DNA of 12,219 nt from an uncultured Jannaschia sp. (GTDB lineage Bacteria > Pseudomonadota > Alphaproteobacteria > Rhodobacterales > Rhodobacteraceae). How positions within the stretch are numbered: position 1 is the stretch's first letter; each line of letters opens with the position of its first letter. Below, piece by piece: positions 1-7,125 of this stretch. The DNA lies in contig CALFSY010000168.1 of NCBI GenBank assembly GCA_937916365.1, forward strand, positions 1 through 12,219, written 5' to 3'. The position numbers and the translations under genes were made by a program. The notes beneath the pieces are model-generated. The model saw only the letters and a list, made by a program, of their open reading frames with translations, was not told where the DNA came from and did not search any database.

Positions 1-6
1 TGGAAC

Positions 7-28
7 ACCCACGCTACGATGTGTGGGT
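7..28 (-). terminator. Weak hairpin at the 3' end of aat
   Basis: An inverted repeat, ACCCAC (7-12) and GTGGGT (23-28), with a 10-base loop overlaps the aat stop codon. On the minus strand it could form a small stem at the end of the aat transcript. No T tract is visible before the window ends, so a Rho-independent terminator cannot be confirmed. Confidence 0.25.
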
Positions 29-712
29 TTTGAACTGTGGCACGGGTTGATCGTTTGTTTCCGTAACGACTTGCGGCGTCTTTTCATAAAAGGTATCACA
101 GGCAAAAAAATTTGCCTGTGAACGAACCGCCACGTATAGCCGTTCGTGATAGTCAGATCGTGTTATTTCAACAGCGCCCAGGGTTTTAAGGTGCTCAGTG
201 ATAAATTGGGTATCAAACAGTTGAAAACCACCTGTGCGCAGGCGCGCGACCAAATGTGCCAACGCAATTTTGGATCCATCTGTGCGGCGTGAAAACATGC
301 TTTCGCCGAAAAAGGCCGCCCCTAACGTGATGCCAAATACGCCGCCTATCAAATCGCCGTCCATCCGCACCTCGACTGAATGGGCATGGCCTAAGGTGTG
401 CAACCTTGTGTAAGCAGTAAAAATGTCATCATTGATCCATGTTTCCGGGCGGGTGGCACAGGCGCGCATGGTGCCGCCAAAATCGCGGTTGACCGCAATT
501 TCATAATCCCCCCGGCGTAAACGGCGGCGCAAACTGCGTGAAATGTGGAACCCATCCAAGGGCATAATTCCACGCCACTGTGGATCGACCCAAAAAATAT
601 CTGTTACATCCGCGCCATCAGCCATGGGGAAAATCCCCATGGCATAGGCCCGAAGCATCCGTTCGGGGGTTAGCATACGGCGGGAACGGGCGGTAGATTC
701 GTCATGTTCCAT
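14..712 (-). CDS. aat: Leucyl/phenylalanyl-tRNA-protein transferase
   Basis: Aat is a cytoplasmic enzyme that moves Leu or Phe from aminoacyl-tRNA onto the N-terminal Arg or Lys of proteins, marking them for ClpS/ClpAP degradation (bacterial N-end rule). The sequence shows the family order: RAYAMGIFPMA near the N-terminus, FWVDPQWRGIMPLDGFHIS, GGVFGITLGAAFFGESMFS in the core, and FQLFDTQFITEHLKTLGA followed by a terminal basic/aromatic segment. Length is near the usual 210-240 residues. The start is uncertain: the frame is open to a GTG at 742, with ATGs at 733, 712 and 676, and none has a clear Shine-Dalgarno site. The 676 start gives the most family-like N-terminus (MLTPERMLRAY); 712 is a compromise. 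It lies downstream of accC on the same strand after a gap of about 120 bases and could be read through from accBC. The identification is secure. Confidence 0.93.
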   Translation of the reverse strand: MEHDESTARSRRMLTPERMLRAYAMGIFPMADGADVTDIFWVDPQWRGIMPLDGFHISRSLRRRLRRGDYEIAVNRDFGGTMRACATRPETWINDDIFTAYTRLHTLGHAHSVEVRMDGDLIGGVFGITLGAAFFGESMFSRRTDGSKIALAHLVARLRTGGFQLFDTQFITEHLKTLGAVEITRSDYHERLYVAVRSQANFFACDTFYEKTPQVVTETNDQPVPQFKTHTS

Positions 713-834
713 ACACGTCATATACGGCAACATTGCGTGCACGTCGTGGGCAAAGTGGCATCGACGTATTTATGCAGTAGCCCAGTGCGGGCACTAACCC
801 ACAAACGGTGATTTACCATAGAAAGCGCAAAGGC

Positions 835-2190
835 TTAACCAAGGTTTGCCGAATGAGTTGCCAACCAATGTTCCAACCAATGGATTGTGTAGTCACCGCT
901 TTGCACCTCGGCCGTGTTTAACAGCGCGTCAAATAGTGGGATGGTTGTATCAATCCCATCGACAATCAATTCACCCAACGCGCGGCGCAGACGGGCCAAG
1001 GCCTGGGTCCGATCATTTCCGTGCACGATCAACTTTGCGATCAGACTGTCATAATGGGGCGGCACTTGGTATCCATCGTAAAGCGCGCTATCCATGCGCA
1101 CACCCAACCCACCGGGGGCATGATATTGCGTGATCTGGCCGGGGGATGCGGTAAAAAGTGGGGGTTTTTCGGCGTTAATGCGCACCTCGATCGCATGGCC
1201 CGTGATCTTTAACATTGTTTGATCGAACGACATTGGTTCGCCCGCAGCAACGCGGATTTGTTCGCGCACCAAATCAACGCCAAAAATCGCCTCGGTCACG
1301 GGATGTTCGACCTGTAGGCGCGTATTCATTTCGATGAAATAAAATTCCCCCCCTTCGTAAAGAAATTCGATTGTGCCGGCGCCCTCATACCCCAACTGTG
1401 CCACCGCACGCGCGCATATATCCCCAATTTGCGCGCGGATTGCGGCGTCTATGGTGGGGCCTGGGGCCTCTTCAAACACTTTTTGATGACGGCGTTGTAA
1501 CGAACAATCCCGTTCGCCCAGGTGAACGGCGCGACCCCGTCCGTCGCCGAACACCTGCACCTCAATATGGCGGGGTTGGCCCAGGTATTTTTCCAGATAC
1601 ACGTCATCGTTGCCAAAGGCGGCTTTTGCCTCGGCCCGGGCGGTGCGAAATGCCGTTTCCAAGTCTTGCGCATCACGGGCCAGTTTCATGCCGCGCCCGC
1701 CGCCGCCCGCCGTGGCCTTAACCATCAACGGGAACCCTGTGGTTGCGGCCACCGCGCGCGCGCTATCCAAATCGGGCACGGCGCCGTCCGATCCGGGCAC
1801 GCACGGCACGCCCAGTCCACGCATTGTATCTTTTGCGGTGATTTTATCCCCCATCAAGCGGATGTGTTCCGCCGAAGGGCCGATAAATTTGAACCCGTGA
1901 TCTTCGACGATTTGCACGAACGTGGCATTTTCGCTTAAAAAACCATATCCGGGATGGATCGCCTCGGCCCCTGTGATTTCGCAGGCTGAAATGATTGCAG
2001 GCATCGAAAGATAACTTTGCGTGGCGGCGGGAGGGCCAATGCAAATGGCCTCATCCGCCATGCGCACGTGCATTGCATCGCTATCGGCCGTGGAATGCAC
2101 GGCTACTGTTTCCACCCCCATTTCGCGGGCAGCGCGGATAACCCGCAACGCAATTTCGCCCCGGTTGGCAACCAGGATTTTTTTGAACAT
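835..2190 (-). CDS. accC: Acetyl-CoA carboxylase biotin carboxylase subunit
   Basis: AccC carries out the ATP- and bicarbonate-dependent carboxylation of biotin carried by AccB, the first half-reaction of malonyl-CoA synthesis for fatty acids. The 451 residues match the usual length of about 450. Visible features in order are the N-terminal KKILVANRGEIALRVIRAA fold, EAIHPGYGFLSENA (76-89), the ATP-grasp lysine and glycine-rich loop KATAGGGGRGM (158-168), and FIEMNTRLQVEHPVTE (285-300). The last contains the family's catalytic and metal-binding residues: E287, N289, R291 and E295. The start is an ATG preceded by AAGGA very close to it. Only 12 bases separate it from the accB stop, so the two form an operon with accB first, giving coupled amounts of carrier and carboxylase. 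No anomaly was seen. Confidence 0.97.
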   Translation of the reverse strand: MFKKILVANRGEIALRVIRAAREMGVETVAVHSTADSDAMHVRMADEAICIGPPAATQSYLSMPAIISACEITGAEAIHPGYGFLSENATFVQIVEDHGFKFIGPSAEHIRLMGDKITAKDTMRGLGVPCVPGSDGAVPDLDSARAVAATTGFPLMVKATAGGGGRGMKLARDAQDLETAFRTARAEAKAAFGNDDVYLEKYLGQPRHIEVQVFGDGRGRAVHLGERDCSLQRRHQKVFEEAPGPTIDAAIRAQIGDICARAVAQLGYEGAGTIEFLYEGGEFYFIEMNTRLQVEHPVTEAIFGVDLVREQIRVAAGEPMSFDQTMLKITGHAIEVRINAEKPPLFTASPGQITQYHAPGGLGVRMDSALYDGYQVPPHYDSLIAKLIVHGNDRTQALARLRRALGELIVDGIDTTIPLFDALLNTAEVQSGDYTIHWLEHWLATHSANLG

Positions 2191-2202
2191 ATCCTTTGCC
2201 TT

Positions 2203-2700
2203 TTATTCCAAAATGATAAGGGGCGCACCAAATTCCACCGGGGCCCCATTTTCGACCAAGATGCGTTTGACCACACCTGCGCGGGGGGCGGGGATTTGGT
2301 TCATCGTTTTCATGGCTTCGATAATCAACAGTGTCTGCCCCTCGGACACATGATCGCCAATGGCCACAAAGGCCGCCGCGCCGGGTTCAGGTTGTAGGTA
2401 AATTGTGCCGACCATGGGTGATGTTATGGCGCCTGAGGCTTGCGCGGGATCATCAGCCGGTTCATTGGTCACCGATGTGGGGGCGGGTGGTTCCACCGAT
2501 TGGGGGGCAATGGTCGAATGCACAACCGGCATGGGCATGGTGGAAATTTCCGCCGCCACATGGCGCGATACTTTCACCACCAGCGCATCGTCTTTGCCAT
2601 ATTCGCGCCGCACCTCTAAATTCGCAAGGTCATGTTGGCGCAACAGATCGGCCAACGCCTGAATAAAGGCCACGTCATCTTGGCGGGTTTCATGTTTCAT
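2203..2700 (-). CDS. accB: Acetyl-CoA carboxylase biotin carboxyl carrier protein
   Basis: AccB is the biotin-bearing subunit that shuttles carboxyl groups from biotin carboxylase to the carboxyltransferase. It has 165 residues, normal for bacterial AccB. Residues 1-50 are the N-terminal domain that contacts AccC. Residues 52-90 are a Pro/Ala/Thr-rich flexible linker. Residues 91-165 are the biotinyl domain, with the biotinylation site EAMKTM (128-133) and biotin acceptor K131. It starts at an ATG with a good Shine-Dalgarno site, GAGGA, at 2705-2709, four bases upstream. It is the first gene of accBC, and a candidate promoter lies at 2724-2751. BPL/BirA and the carboxyltransferase genes accA and accD are not in this window. 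Confidence 0.97.
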   Translation of the reverse strand: MKHETRQDDVAFIQALADLLRQHDLANLEVRREYGKDDALVVKVSRHVAAEISTMPMPVVHSTIAPQSVEPPAPTSVTNEPADDPAQASGAITSPMVGTIYLQPEPGAAAFVAIGDHVSEGQTLLIIEAMKTMNQIPAPRAGVVKRILVENGAPVEFGAPLIILE

Positions 2701-2723
2701 TTTATCCTCACCTTCCGAATACG

Positions 2724-2751
2724 ATTATATCGCGGTGATCGCCAATGTGAC
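2724..2751 (-). promoter_or_regulatory. Candidate sigma-70 promoter of accBC
   Basis: On the minus strand a perfect TATAAT (2724-2729) lies 16 bases downstream of GTCACA (2746-2751), which matches the TTGACA -35 consensus at four of six bases. Transcription would start about 15-20 bases before the accB ATG at 2700, leaving just room for the GAGGA ribosome-binding site. A perfect -10 box is conspicuous in this GC-rich context, but function is inferred from position and sequence only. Confidence 0.55.
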
Positions 2752-2771
2752 TTGGCCGGTTTGGTTTAACA

Positions 2772-2808
2772 GGTGGCGTATACCGCATTTGTCGCATTCT
2801 ATACCACC
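2772..2808. promoter_or_regulatory. Imperfect inverted repeat, possible operator
   Basis: GGTGG (2772-2776) plus TATA (2779-2782) is mirrored by TATA (2800-2803) plus CCACC (2804-2808), giving an imperfect dyad. Inside it CGCATT is repeated directly at 2784-2789 and 2793-2798 (period 9). It lies in the divergent accB/aminotransferase region just upstream of the candidate accBC -35. The arrangement would suit a dimeric regulator, but no specific regulator can be named. Confidence 0.3.
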
Positions 2809-2877
2809 CACGCAACGGGGAAAAGCACAGCGCACGCGCACAACACCGCGACGAACACCAAAACCACATATCCGAAA

Positions 2878-2891
2878 GATGATTGTTCATC
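2878..2891. promoter_or_regulatory. GATGA-N4-TCATC dyad, possible operator
   Basis: A perfect 5-base inverted repeat with a 4-base spacer lies about 105 bases upstream of the aminotransferase start. Its size and position fit a transcription-factor half-site pair controlling the plus-strand catabolic genes. So short a dyad can occur by chance, and no matching -35/-10 pair is convincing nearby. The rest of the 2701-2996 gap holds nothing else I recognise. Confidence 0.22.
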
Positions 2892-2996
2892 CACATTCGC
2901 CCGGGCGCGATACACTTATTTCGGGGTGACAAAGGGCCGTTTGTCCGCCACCATATGCCAAAGTCGCGCCCAGCGTATAGAAAAAGGAACTACCCC

Positions 2997-4325
2997 ATGG
3001 CCTTGGATCGCCCCACTCTGGCCCCAAACGATTTAAGTGCATTTTGGATGCCGTTTACCGCGAACCGCCAGTTCAAAAAAGCACCGCGCATGTTGGTATC
3101 GGCCGATAGGATGCATTACAAAACCGCCGACGGGCGCGATATTTTGGACGGCACGGCGGGGTTGTGGTGTTGTAACGCCGGGCATAACCGCCCCAAAATC
3201 GTCAAAGCGATTCAGGACCAAGCCGCCGAATTGGATTATGCACCCGCGTTTCAGATGGGCCATCCGAAGGCGTTCGAGCTGGCCAACCGCCTACGCGATA
3301 TGGCCCCTGAACCATTTGAACACGTGTTTTTTACCAATTCGGGATCGGAAAGTGTTGAAACCGCGCTGAAAATCGCCATCGCGCATCAACGCGCCATTGG
3401 CCAAGGCACGCGAACCCGCCTAATCGGGCGCGAACGGGGATATCATGGGGTGAACTTCGGCGGCATTTCCGTGGGCGGCATTGTCAATAATCGCAAAGTC
3501 TTTGGATCATTGTTGACGGGGGTGGATCATCTGCCCCACACCCATCTGCCTGACCAAAATGCTTTTAGCCATGGGCAACCCGAACATGGTGTGCACCTGG
3601 CCGATGATCTGGAACGCATCGTAGCCCTGCATGGGGCCGAAACCATCGCAGCCTGCATTGTCGAACCCGTGGCCGGATCCACCGGCGTGTTGTTACCCCC
3701 AAAAGGATATTTGCAACGCTTGCGCGAGATCTGCACAAAACACGGAATTTTATTGATCTTTGATGAGGTGATTACCGGTTTTGGCCGATTAGGCGCAAAC
3801 TTTGCGGCGGATTATTTCGGCGTGATGCCCGACATCATTACATGCGCCAAGGGATTGACGAACGGCACAATTCCCATGGGTGCGGTTTTAGTTACCAAAG
3901 ATATTTATGATGCGTTTATGCAAGGGCCAGAGCATGTGATCGAACTGTTCCACGGCTATACCTATTCCGGCACGCCCATTGCCTGTGCCACCGGCATTGC
4001 CACGCTAGACCTTTACCGCGAAGAAGGGTTGTTTGAACGCGCCGCAGATTTGGCGTCGTATTGGGCCGATGCGTTGCATTCCTTACGCGGGTTGCCCCAT
4101 GTGATTGACATCCGCAACATGGGCCTGGTGGGCGCGATTGAGTTGGAACCGATCGCAGATGCCCCCACCAAACGCGCCTTTGCCGCGTTTATAGAAGCGT
4201 TTGAAAAGGGTGTTTTAATCCGCACCACGGGCGATATTATCGCACTATCCCCACCCTTGATCGTGCAAAAGGAACACATCGACCAAATCGTCGATACCCT
4301 GCGCGATATTTTGCAAAGTGGTTAG
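2997..4325 (+). CDS. Omega-amino acid (beta-alanine):pyruvate aminotransferase
   Basis: This is a class III PLP-dependent aminotransferase, most like beta-alanine:pyruvate transaminases, which convert beta-alanine plus pyruvate to malonate semialdehyde plus alanine in the cytoplasm. The 442 residues match the family length. Features in order are FWMPFTANRQFKKAPRM (16-32), FFTNSGSES (111-119, PLP phosphate binding), GYHGVN (148-153), DHLPHTHLP (177-185), FDEVITGFGR (255-264, D256 contacts the PLP ring nitrogen) and CAKGLTNG (283-290) with Schiff-base lysine K285. The ATG at 2997 is chosen because AAGGA at 2984-2988 precedes it by eight bases and it gives the family's N-terminus; the frame is open further upstream to 2883, but those residues look non-native. 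Context with the amidohydrolase downstream and mmsA nearby favours beta-alanine as substrate. Taurine or other omega-amines remain possible. Confidence 0.9.
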   Translation: MALDRPTLAPNDLSAFWMPFTANRQFKKAPRMLVSADRMHYKTADGRDILDGTAGLWCCNAGHNRPKIVKAIQDQAAELDYAPAFQMGHPKAFELANRLRDMAPEPFEHVFFTNSGSESVETALKIAIAHQRAIGQGTRTRLIGRERGYHGVNFGGISVGGIVNNRKVFGSLLTGVDHLPHTHLPDQNAFSHGQPEHGVHLADDLERIVALHGAETIAACIVEPVAGSTGVLLPPKGYLQRLREICTKHGILLIFDEVITGFGRLGANFAADYFGVMPDIITCAKGLTNGTIPMGAVLVTKDIYDAFMQGPEHVIELFHGYTYSGTPIACATGIATLDLYREEGLFERAADLASYWADALHSLRGLPHVIDIRNMGLVGAIELEPIADAPTKRAFAAFIEAFEKGVLIRTTGDIIALSPPLIVQKEHIDQIVDTLRDILQSG

Positions 4326-4330
4326 GAGTT

Positions 4331-4363
4331 ATGGGTTTAAAAATAAGAGGTTTTTTCGCATGA
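4331..4363 (+). other. Ten-codon leader-like ORF before the methyltransferase
   Basis: An ATG at 4331 opens a ten-codon frame (MGLKIRGFFA) whose TGA overlaps the methyltransferase ATG in an ATGA junction. An AGGAG sits at 4324-4328, inside and just after the aminotransferase stop codon. A ribosome finishing the aminotransferase could reinitiate here and pass into the methyltransferase. It could equally be the displaced start of the gene that once followed the aminotransferase, or chance. Translation is unproven. Confidence 0.22.
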
Positions 4364-5796
4364 ACCGCCTATATTATGGTGACTGCTTAACAATAATGCA
4401 GGATATGCCGATGAATAGCGTCGATTTGGTATATTTGGATCCGCCATTTAATTCTAATCGTGAATACGCTGCGATTTACAAAGATGAAACAGGCCAACCT
4501 TTACCGGATCAGATTGAGGCATTTAACGATCTTTGGGTGTTGGACGAGGACCGTGAGCGCGCTATTCGCAACATGCCGATTGTAATGCGGGATGCAGGAA
4601 TCGAGGATGATGTGGCCGAATTTTGGCGCATTTGGATGAATGCACTTCGTAAAACACAACCGCGACTTTTGGCGTATTTATCCTATATGACAGAGCGCCT
4701 TTTACCATTACGGCGTATTTTGAAACCTACGGGATCAATTTATTTACACTGTGACCCAACAGCAAGTCATTATATCAAAGCGATGATGGATGCAGTATTT
4801 GGACATAAAAATTTTGGAAATGAAATTATTTGGCATTATAAAAGATGGCCGGCTGGATACAAAAATTTTCAACGGATGCACGATGTCATATTACGTTATC
4901 GTCGCAGTGATTCATCGGTATTTAATGTTCAATATCAGCCGTATAGTGAGAAAACTACACATAGAAAAATAAGTGTAGATGGTAAAACAGACCTTTCTGC
5001 CACAAGAGATAGTCAAAAAGGTACGAAAATGGATGATGTATGGGACATTCCATACTTACATTCACAATCTAAAGAACGCCTTGGCTATGCCACGCAAAAA
5101 CCTGTTGCATTGTTGGAACGTATTATAAGGGCAAGTTCAAATCACGGAGATATTGTATTTGATCCGTTTTGTGGGTGTGCCACTACGATAGAGGCTGCGC
5201 ATCTTCTAGGGCGTCAATGGATTGGTATCGACATCGCCATTCACGCCATCAAACGTGTTGCTAAGGTGCGTTTGGAAGATAGGCTTGGCCTGAAAGAAGG
5301 GCATGACTTCACCATCGAAGGAGTGCCTCATACGCTTGAAGGAGCACAGGATTTATGGATACGCGATAAACATCATTTTCAAAAATGGGCGATTGAAGCG
5401 ATTGATGGGTTCGTCACTACGCGTAAAACAGGGGATGGTGGTATCGACGGGCGGTTATATTTTAGTCTACCAAACATACGTGATCTGCAAAGTATGGTGT
5501 TAGAAGTCAAAGGCGGTAAAAACATAAATGTAAATATTGTGCGCGATTTGCGTGGTGTCCTGGAACGCGATGATGCACTTATGGCAGGATTGATTATAAT
5601 GAATAATCTAGGCCCGCGTAAGACGGCTAATTTTAAGCAGGAAATGGCCACGGCAGGTGATTTGGAAGTAAATGGAGTGTGGTATCCCAGAATGCAGATG
5701 TTAACTGTGCGAGAGATATTAGAAGGTAAAAGATTTATAACACCGTCAGTCGCACGGGGCAAATCGCAATCACAACCCACTTTGCCCCTCGGATGA
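4360..5796 (+). CDS. Beta-type DNA methyltransferase fused to an Mrr-like nuclease domain
   Basis: This 478-residue protein appears to combine modification and cleavage. The N-terminal part is a SAM-dependent amino-methyltransferase (N6-adenine or N4-cytosine) with catalytic motif IV DPPF (27-30) first, a variable target-recognition region (about 140-240), a TQKP element (245-248), and SAM-binding motif I FDPFCGC (267-273) last. That order defines the beta group. The C-terminal 120-140 residues carry GDGGIDG (358-364) and LEVKGGKN (381-388), giving a PD-(D/E)xK pattern of D363, E382 and K384 as in Mrr-type restriction endonucleases. All three look intact. The start at 4360 has AAGAGG nine bases upstream and gives a typical MNRLYYGDC N-terminus; an in-frame extension to 4318 exists. 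The gene is much more AT-rich than its neighbours (line 4921-4980 is 28% GC) and splits a catabolic gene run, so acquisition by transfer is likely. No separate restriction or specificity gene is adjacent. Similar fusions exist, but target and cleavage are unknown. Confidence 0.88.
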   Translation: MNRLYYGDCLTIMQDMPMNSVDLVYLDPPFNSNREYAAIYKDETGQPLPDQIEAFNDLWVLDEDRERAIRNMPIVMRDAGIEDDVAEFWRIWMNALRKTQPRLLAYLSYMTERLLPLRRILKPTGSIYLHCDPTASHYIKAMMDAVFGHKNFGNEIIWHYKRWPAGYKNFQRMHDVILRYRRSDSSVFNVQYQPYSEKTTHRKISVDGKTDLSATRDSQKGTKMDDVWDIPYLHSQSKERLGYATQKPVALLERIIRASSNHGDIVFDPFCGCATTIEAAHLLGRQWIGIDIAIHAIKRVAKVRLEDRLGLKEGHDFTIEGVPHTLEGAQDLWIRDKHHFQKWAIEAIDGFVTTRKTGDGGIDGRLYFSLPNIRDLQSMVLEVKGGKNINVNIVRDLRGVLERDDALMAGLIIMNNLGPRKTANFKQEMATAGDLEVNGVWYPRMQMLTVREILEGKRFITPSVARGKSQSQPTLPLG

Positions 5797-5809
5797 TATA
5801 ACTATAGTA

Positions 5810-5875
5810 ATGTTTAATGCCTGTTTTGGTAATTTTACCTTGATTAGCATCATGCGCATTGTGGCAAAACGATGA
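5810..5875 (+). other. Short ORF overlapping the amidohydrolase start
   Basis: An ATG at 5810 opens a 21-codon frame ending ...MRIVAKR, whose TGA overlaps the amidohydrolase ATG as ATGA. There is no clear Shine-Dalgarno site. It may be the surviving 3' tail of a gene formerly coupled to the amidohydrolase, a leader peptide, or chance. The surrounding gap (5797-5871) is AT-rich and holds -10-like strings (TATAAC 5797-5802, TATAGT 5803-5808) without a convincing -35, plus a small dyad, GGTAA-TT-TTACC (5828-5839). Confidence 0.2.
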
Positions 5876-7125
5876 ACACACGTCCCACGGAAAATATGAC
5901 CATCGACGGCGCGCGATTGTGGCAATCGTTGATGGATGTGGCCAAAGTCGGCCCTGGTGTGGCGGGCGGTAATAATCGCCAGGCCCTGACCGATGCAGAT
6001 GGACAGGCGCGCGCGGTGTTTCAAACCTGGTGTGTAGATGCAGGCATGACCATGGGCGTTGACACGATGGGCAATATGTTTGCCCGCCGCGAAGGCACCG
6101 ATCCCGATGCGTTGCCTGTTTACGTGGGATCGCACCTTGATACACAACCCACGGGCGGCAAATACGATGGTGTGTTGGGTGTGTTGGCGGGGTTAGAGAT
6201 TGTGCGCACGCTTAACGATTTTGGTATCCAAACCAAACGCCCCATTGTGGTTGTTAACTGGACAAACGAAGAGGGCGCGCGCTTTGCCCCCGCCATGTTG
6301 GGGTCGGGCGTGTTTGCGGGCAAATATACCCAAGATTGGGCCTACGATCGGATGGATACCACCGGCAAACGATTTGGCGACGAACTGGCGCGCATTCAAT
6401 GGCAGGGCGATGAACCCGTAGGCGCCCGCCGGATGCACGCCTTTTTTGAGCTTCATATCGAACAAGGTCCGATCTTAGAGGCCGCAGGCAAAGACATCGG
6501 CATTGTCACCCATGGGCAAGGGGTGCAATGGATCGAATGCACCCTCACCGGCAATGAAAGCCATGCCGGCACCACCCCAATGAACATGCGCCACGATGCC
6601 GCCCGTGGGTTGGCGCGGATGATCGACCTGGTCCATGACATAGCGATGCCCCATCACCCCCATGCGGTGGGCACCATCGGGCATATCGAAATACATCCGA
6701 ATTCGCGCAATATCATTCCGGGTCAGGCTGTTTTCACCGTTGATATGCGTAGCCACGTGCGCGATACGCTAAATGATATGGTTGCACAATTTATGGCCCA
6801 TGCGCCACACATCTGCGAAAACATCGGCGTGCAATTTACGGCCAAAACTATTGCCCAATTCGACCCACCCGAATTTGACACAGGATGCACGCATGTTTTG
6901 CGTCAAGTATCTGATCGGCTTGGGTATTCTCATATGGATATTGTTTCTGGTGCGGGGCATGATGCGTGTTGGATCAATGATGTGGCCCCAACCGCGATGG
7001 TGATGTGCCCCTGTGTTGATGGGCTAAGCCACAACGAAGCCGAAGAAATTCATCCTGCATGGGCGACAGCCGCCGCAAATGTGGTATTGCATGCCGTTGT
7101 GGAAACTGCGGAGATCGTTACATGA
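5872..7125 (+). CDS. Zn-dependent M20 amidohydrolase, probable beta-ureidopropionase
   Basis: A metal-dependent amidase of the hydantoinase/carbamoylase group (peptidase M20 fold) that cleaves N-carbamoyl amino acids to the amino acid, CO2 and ammonia. The 417 residues match the family length of 400-420. Visible motifs are GSHLDTQPTGGKYDGVLG (86-103; metal ligands H88 and D99), NWTNEEGARF (129-138; catalytic E133, ligand E134), ELHIEQGP (193-200; ligand H195), SHAGTTPM (230-237, dimerisation-domain substrate site), SGAGHDACW (359-367) and GLSHNEAE (384-391; ligand H387). The start at 5872 has no strong Shine-Dalgarno site; an ATG at 5896 is the alternative. Allantoate amidohydrolase and L-carbamoylase share these motifs. 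The adjacent beta-alanine-type aminotransferase favours N-carbamoyl-beta-alanine as substrate. The next gene overlaps its stop codon. Confidence 0.88.
   Translation: MNTRPTENMTIDGARLWQSLMDVAKVGPGVAGGNNRQALTDADGQARAVFQTWCVDAGMTMGVDTMGNMFARREGTDPDALPVYVGSHLDTQPTGGKYDGVLGVLAGLEIVRTLNDFGIQTKRPIVVVNWTNEEGARFAPAMLGSGVFAGKYTQDWAYDRMDTTGKRFGDELARIQWQGDEPVGARRMHAFFELHIEQGPILEAAGKDIGIVTHGQGVQWIECTLTGNESHAGTTPMNMRHDAARGLARMIDLVHDIAMPHHPHAVGTIGHIEIHPNSRNIIPGQAVFTVDMRSHVRDTLNDMVAQFMAHAPHICENIGVQFTAKTIAQFDPPEFDTGCTHVLRQVSDRLGYSHMDIVSGAGHDACWINDVAPTAMVMCPCVDGLSHNEAEEIHPAWATAAANVVLHAVVETAEIVT

Noticed and set aside
1522..1938. Plus-strand open frame opposite accC
   Set aside because: It is fully antisense to accC, whose family motifs are intact; codon-position GC bias explains the open frame.
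2883..2996. N-terminal extension of the aminotransferase frame
   Set aside because: The frame is open, but the ATG at 2997 has a well-spaced AAGGA and gives the family N-terminus; the extension has no family character and overlaps the regulatory gap.
5782..5808. Promoter for the amidohydrolase (TTTGCC with TATAGT)
   Set aside because: The -10-like strings are good, but the -35 matches only about half the consensus and the region is generally AT-rich, so chance is likely.
4326..5871. Transposon or phage origin of the methyltransferase island
   Set aside because: No transposase, integrase, terminal inverted repeats or clear flanking duplication was found by eye at either edge; only the composition shift is supported.
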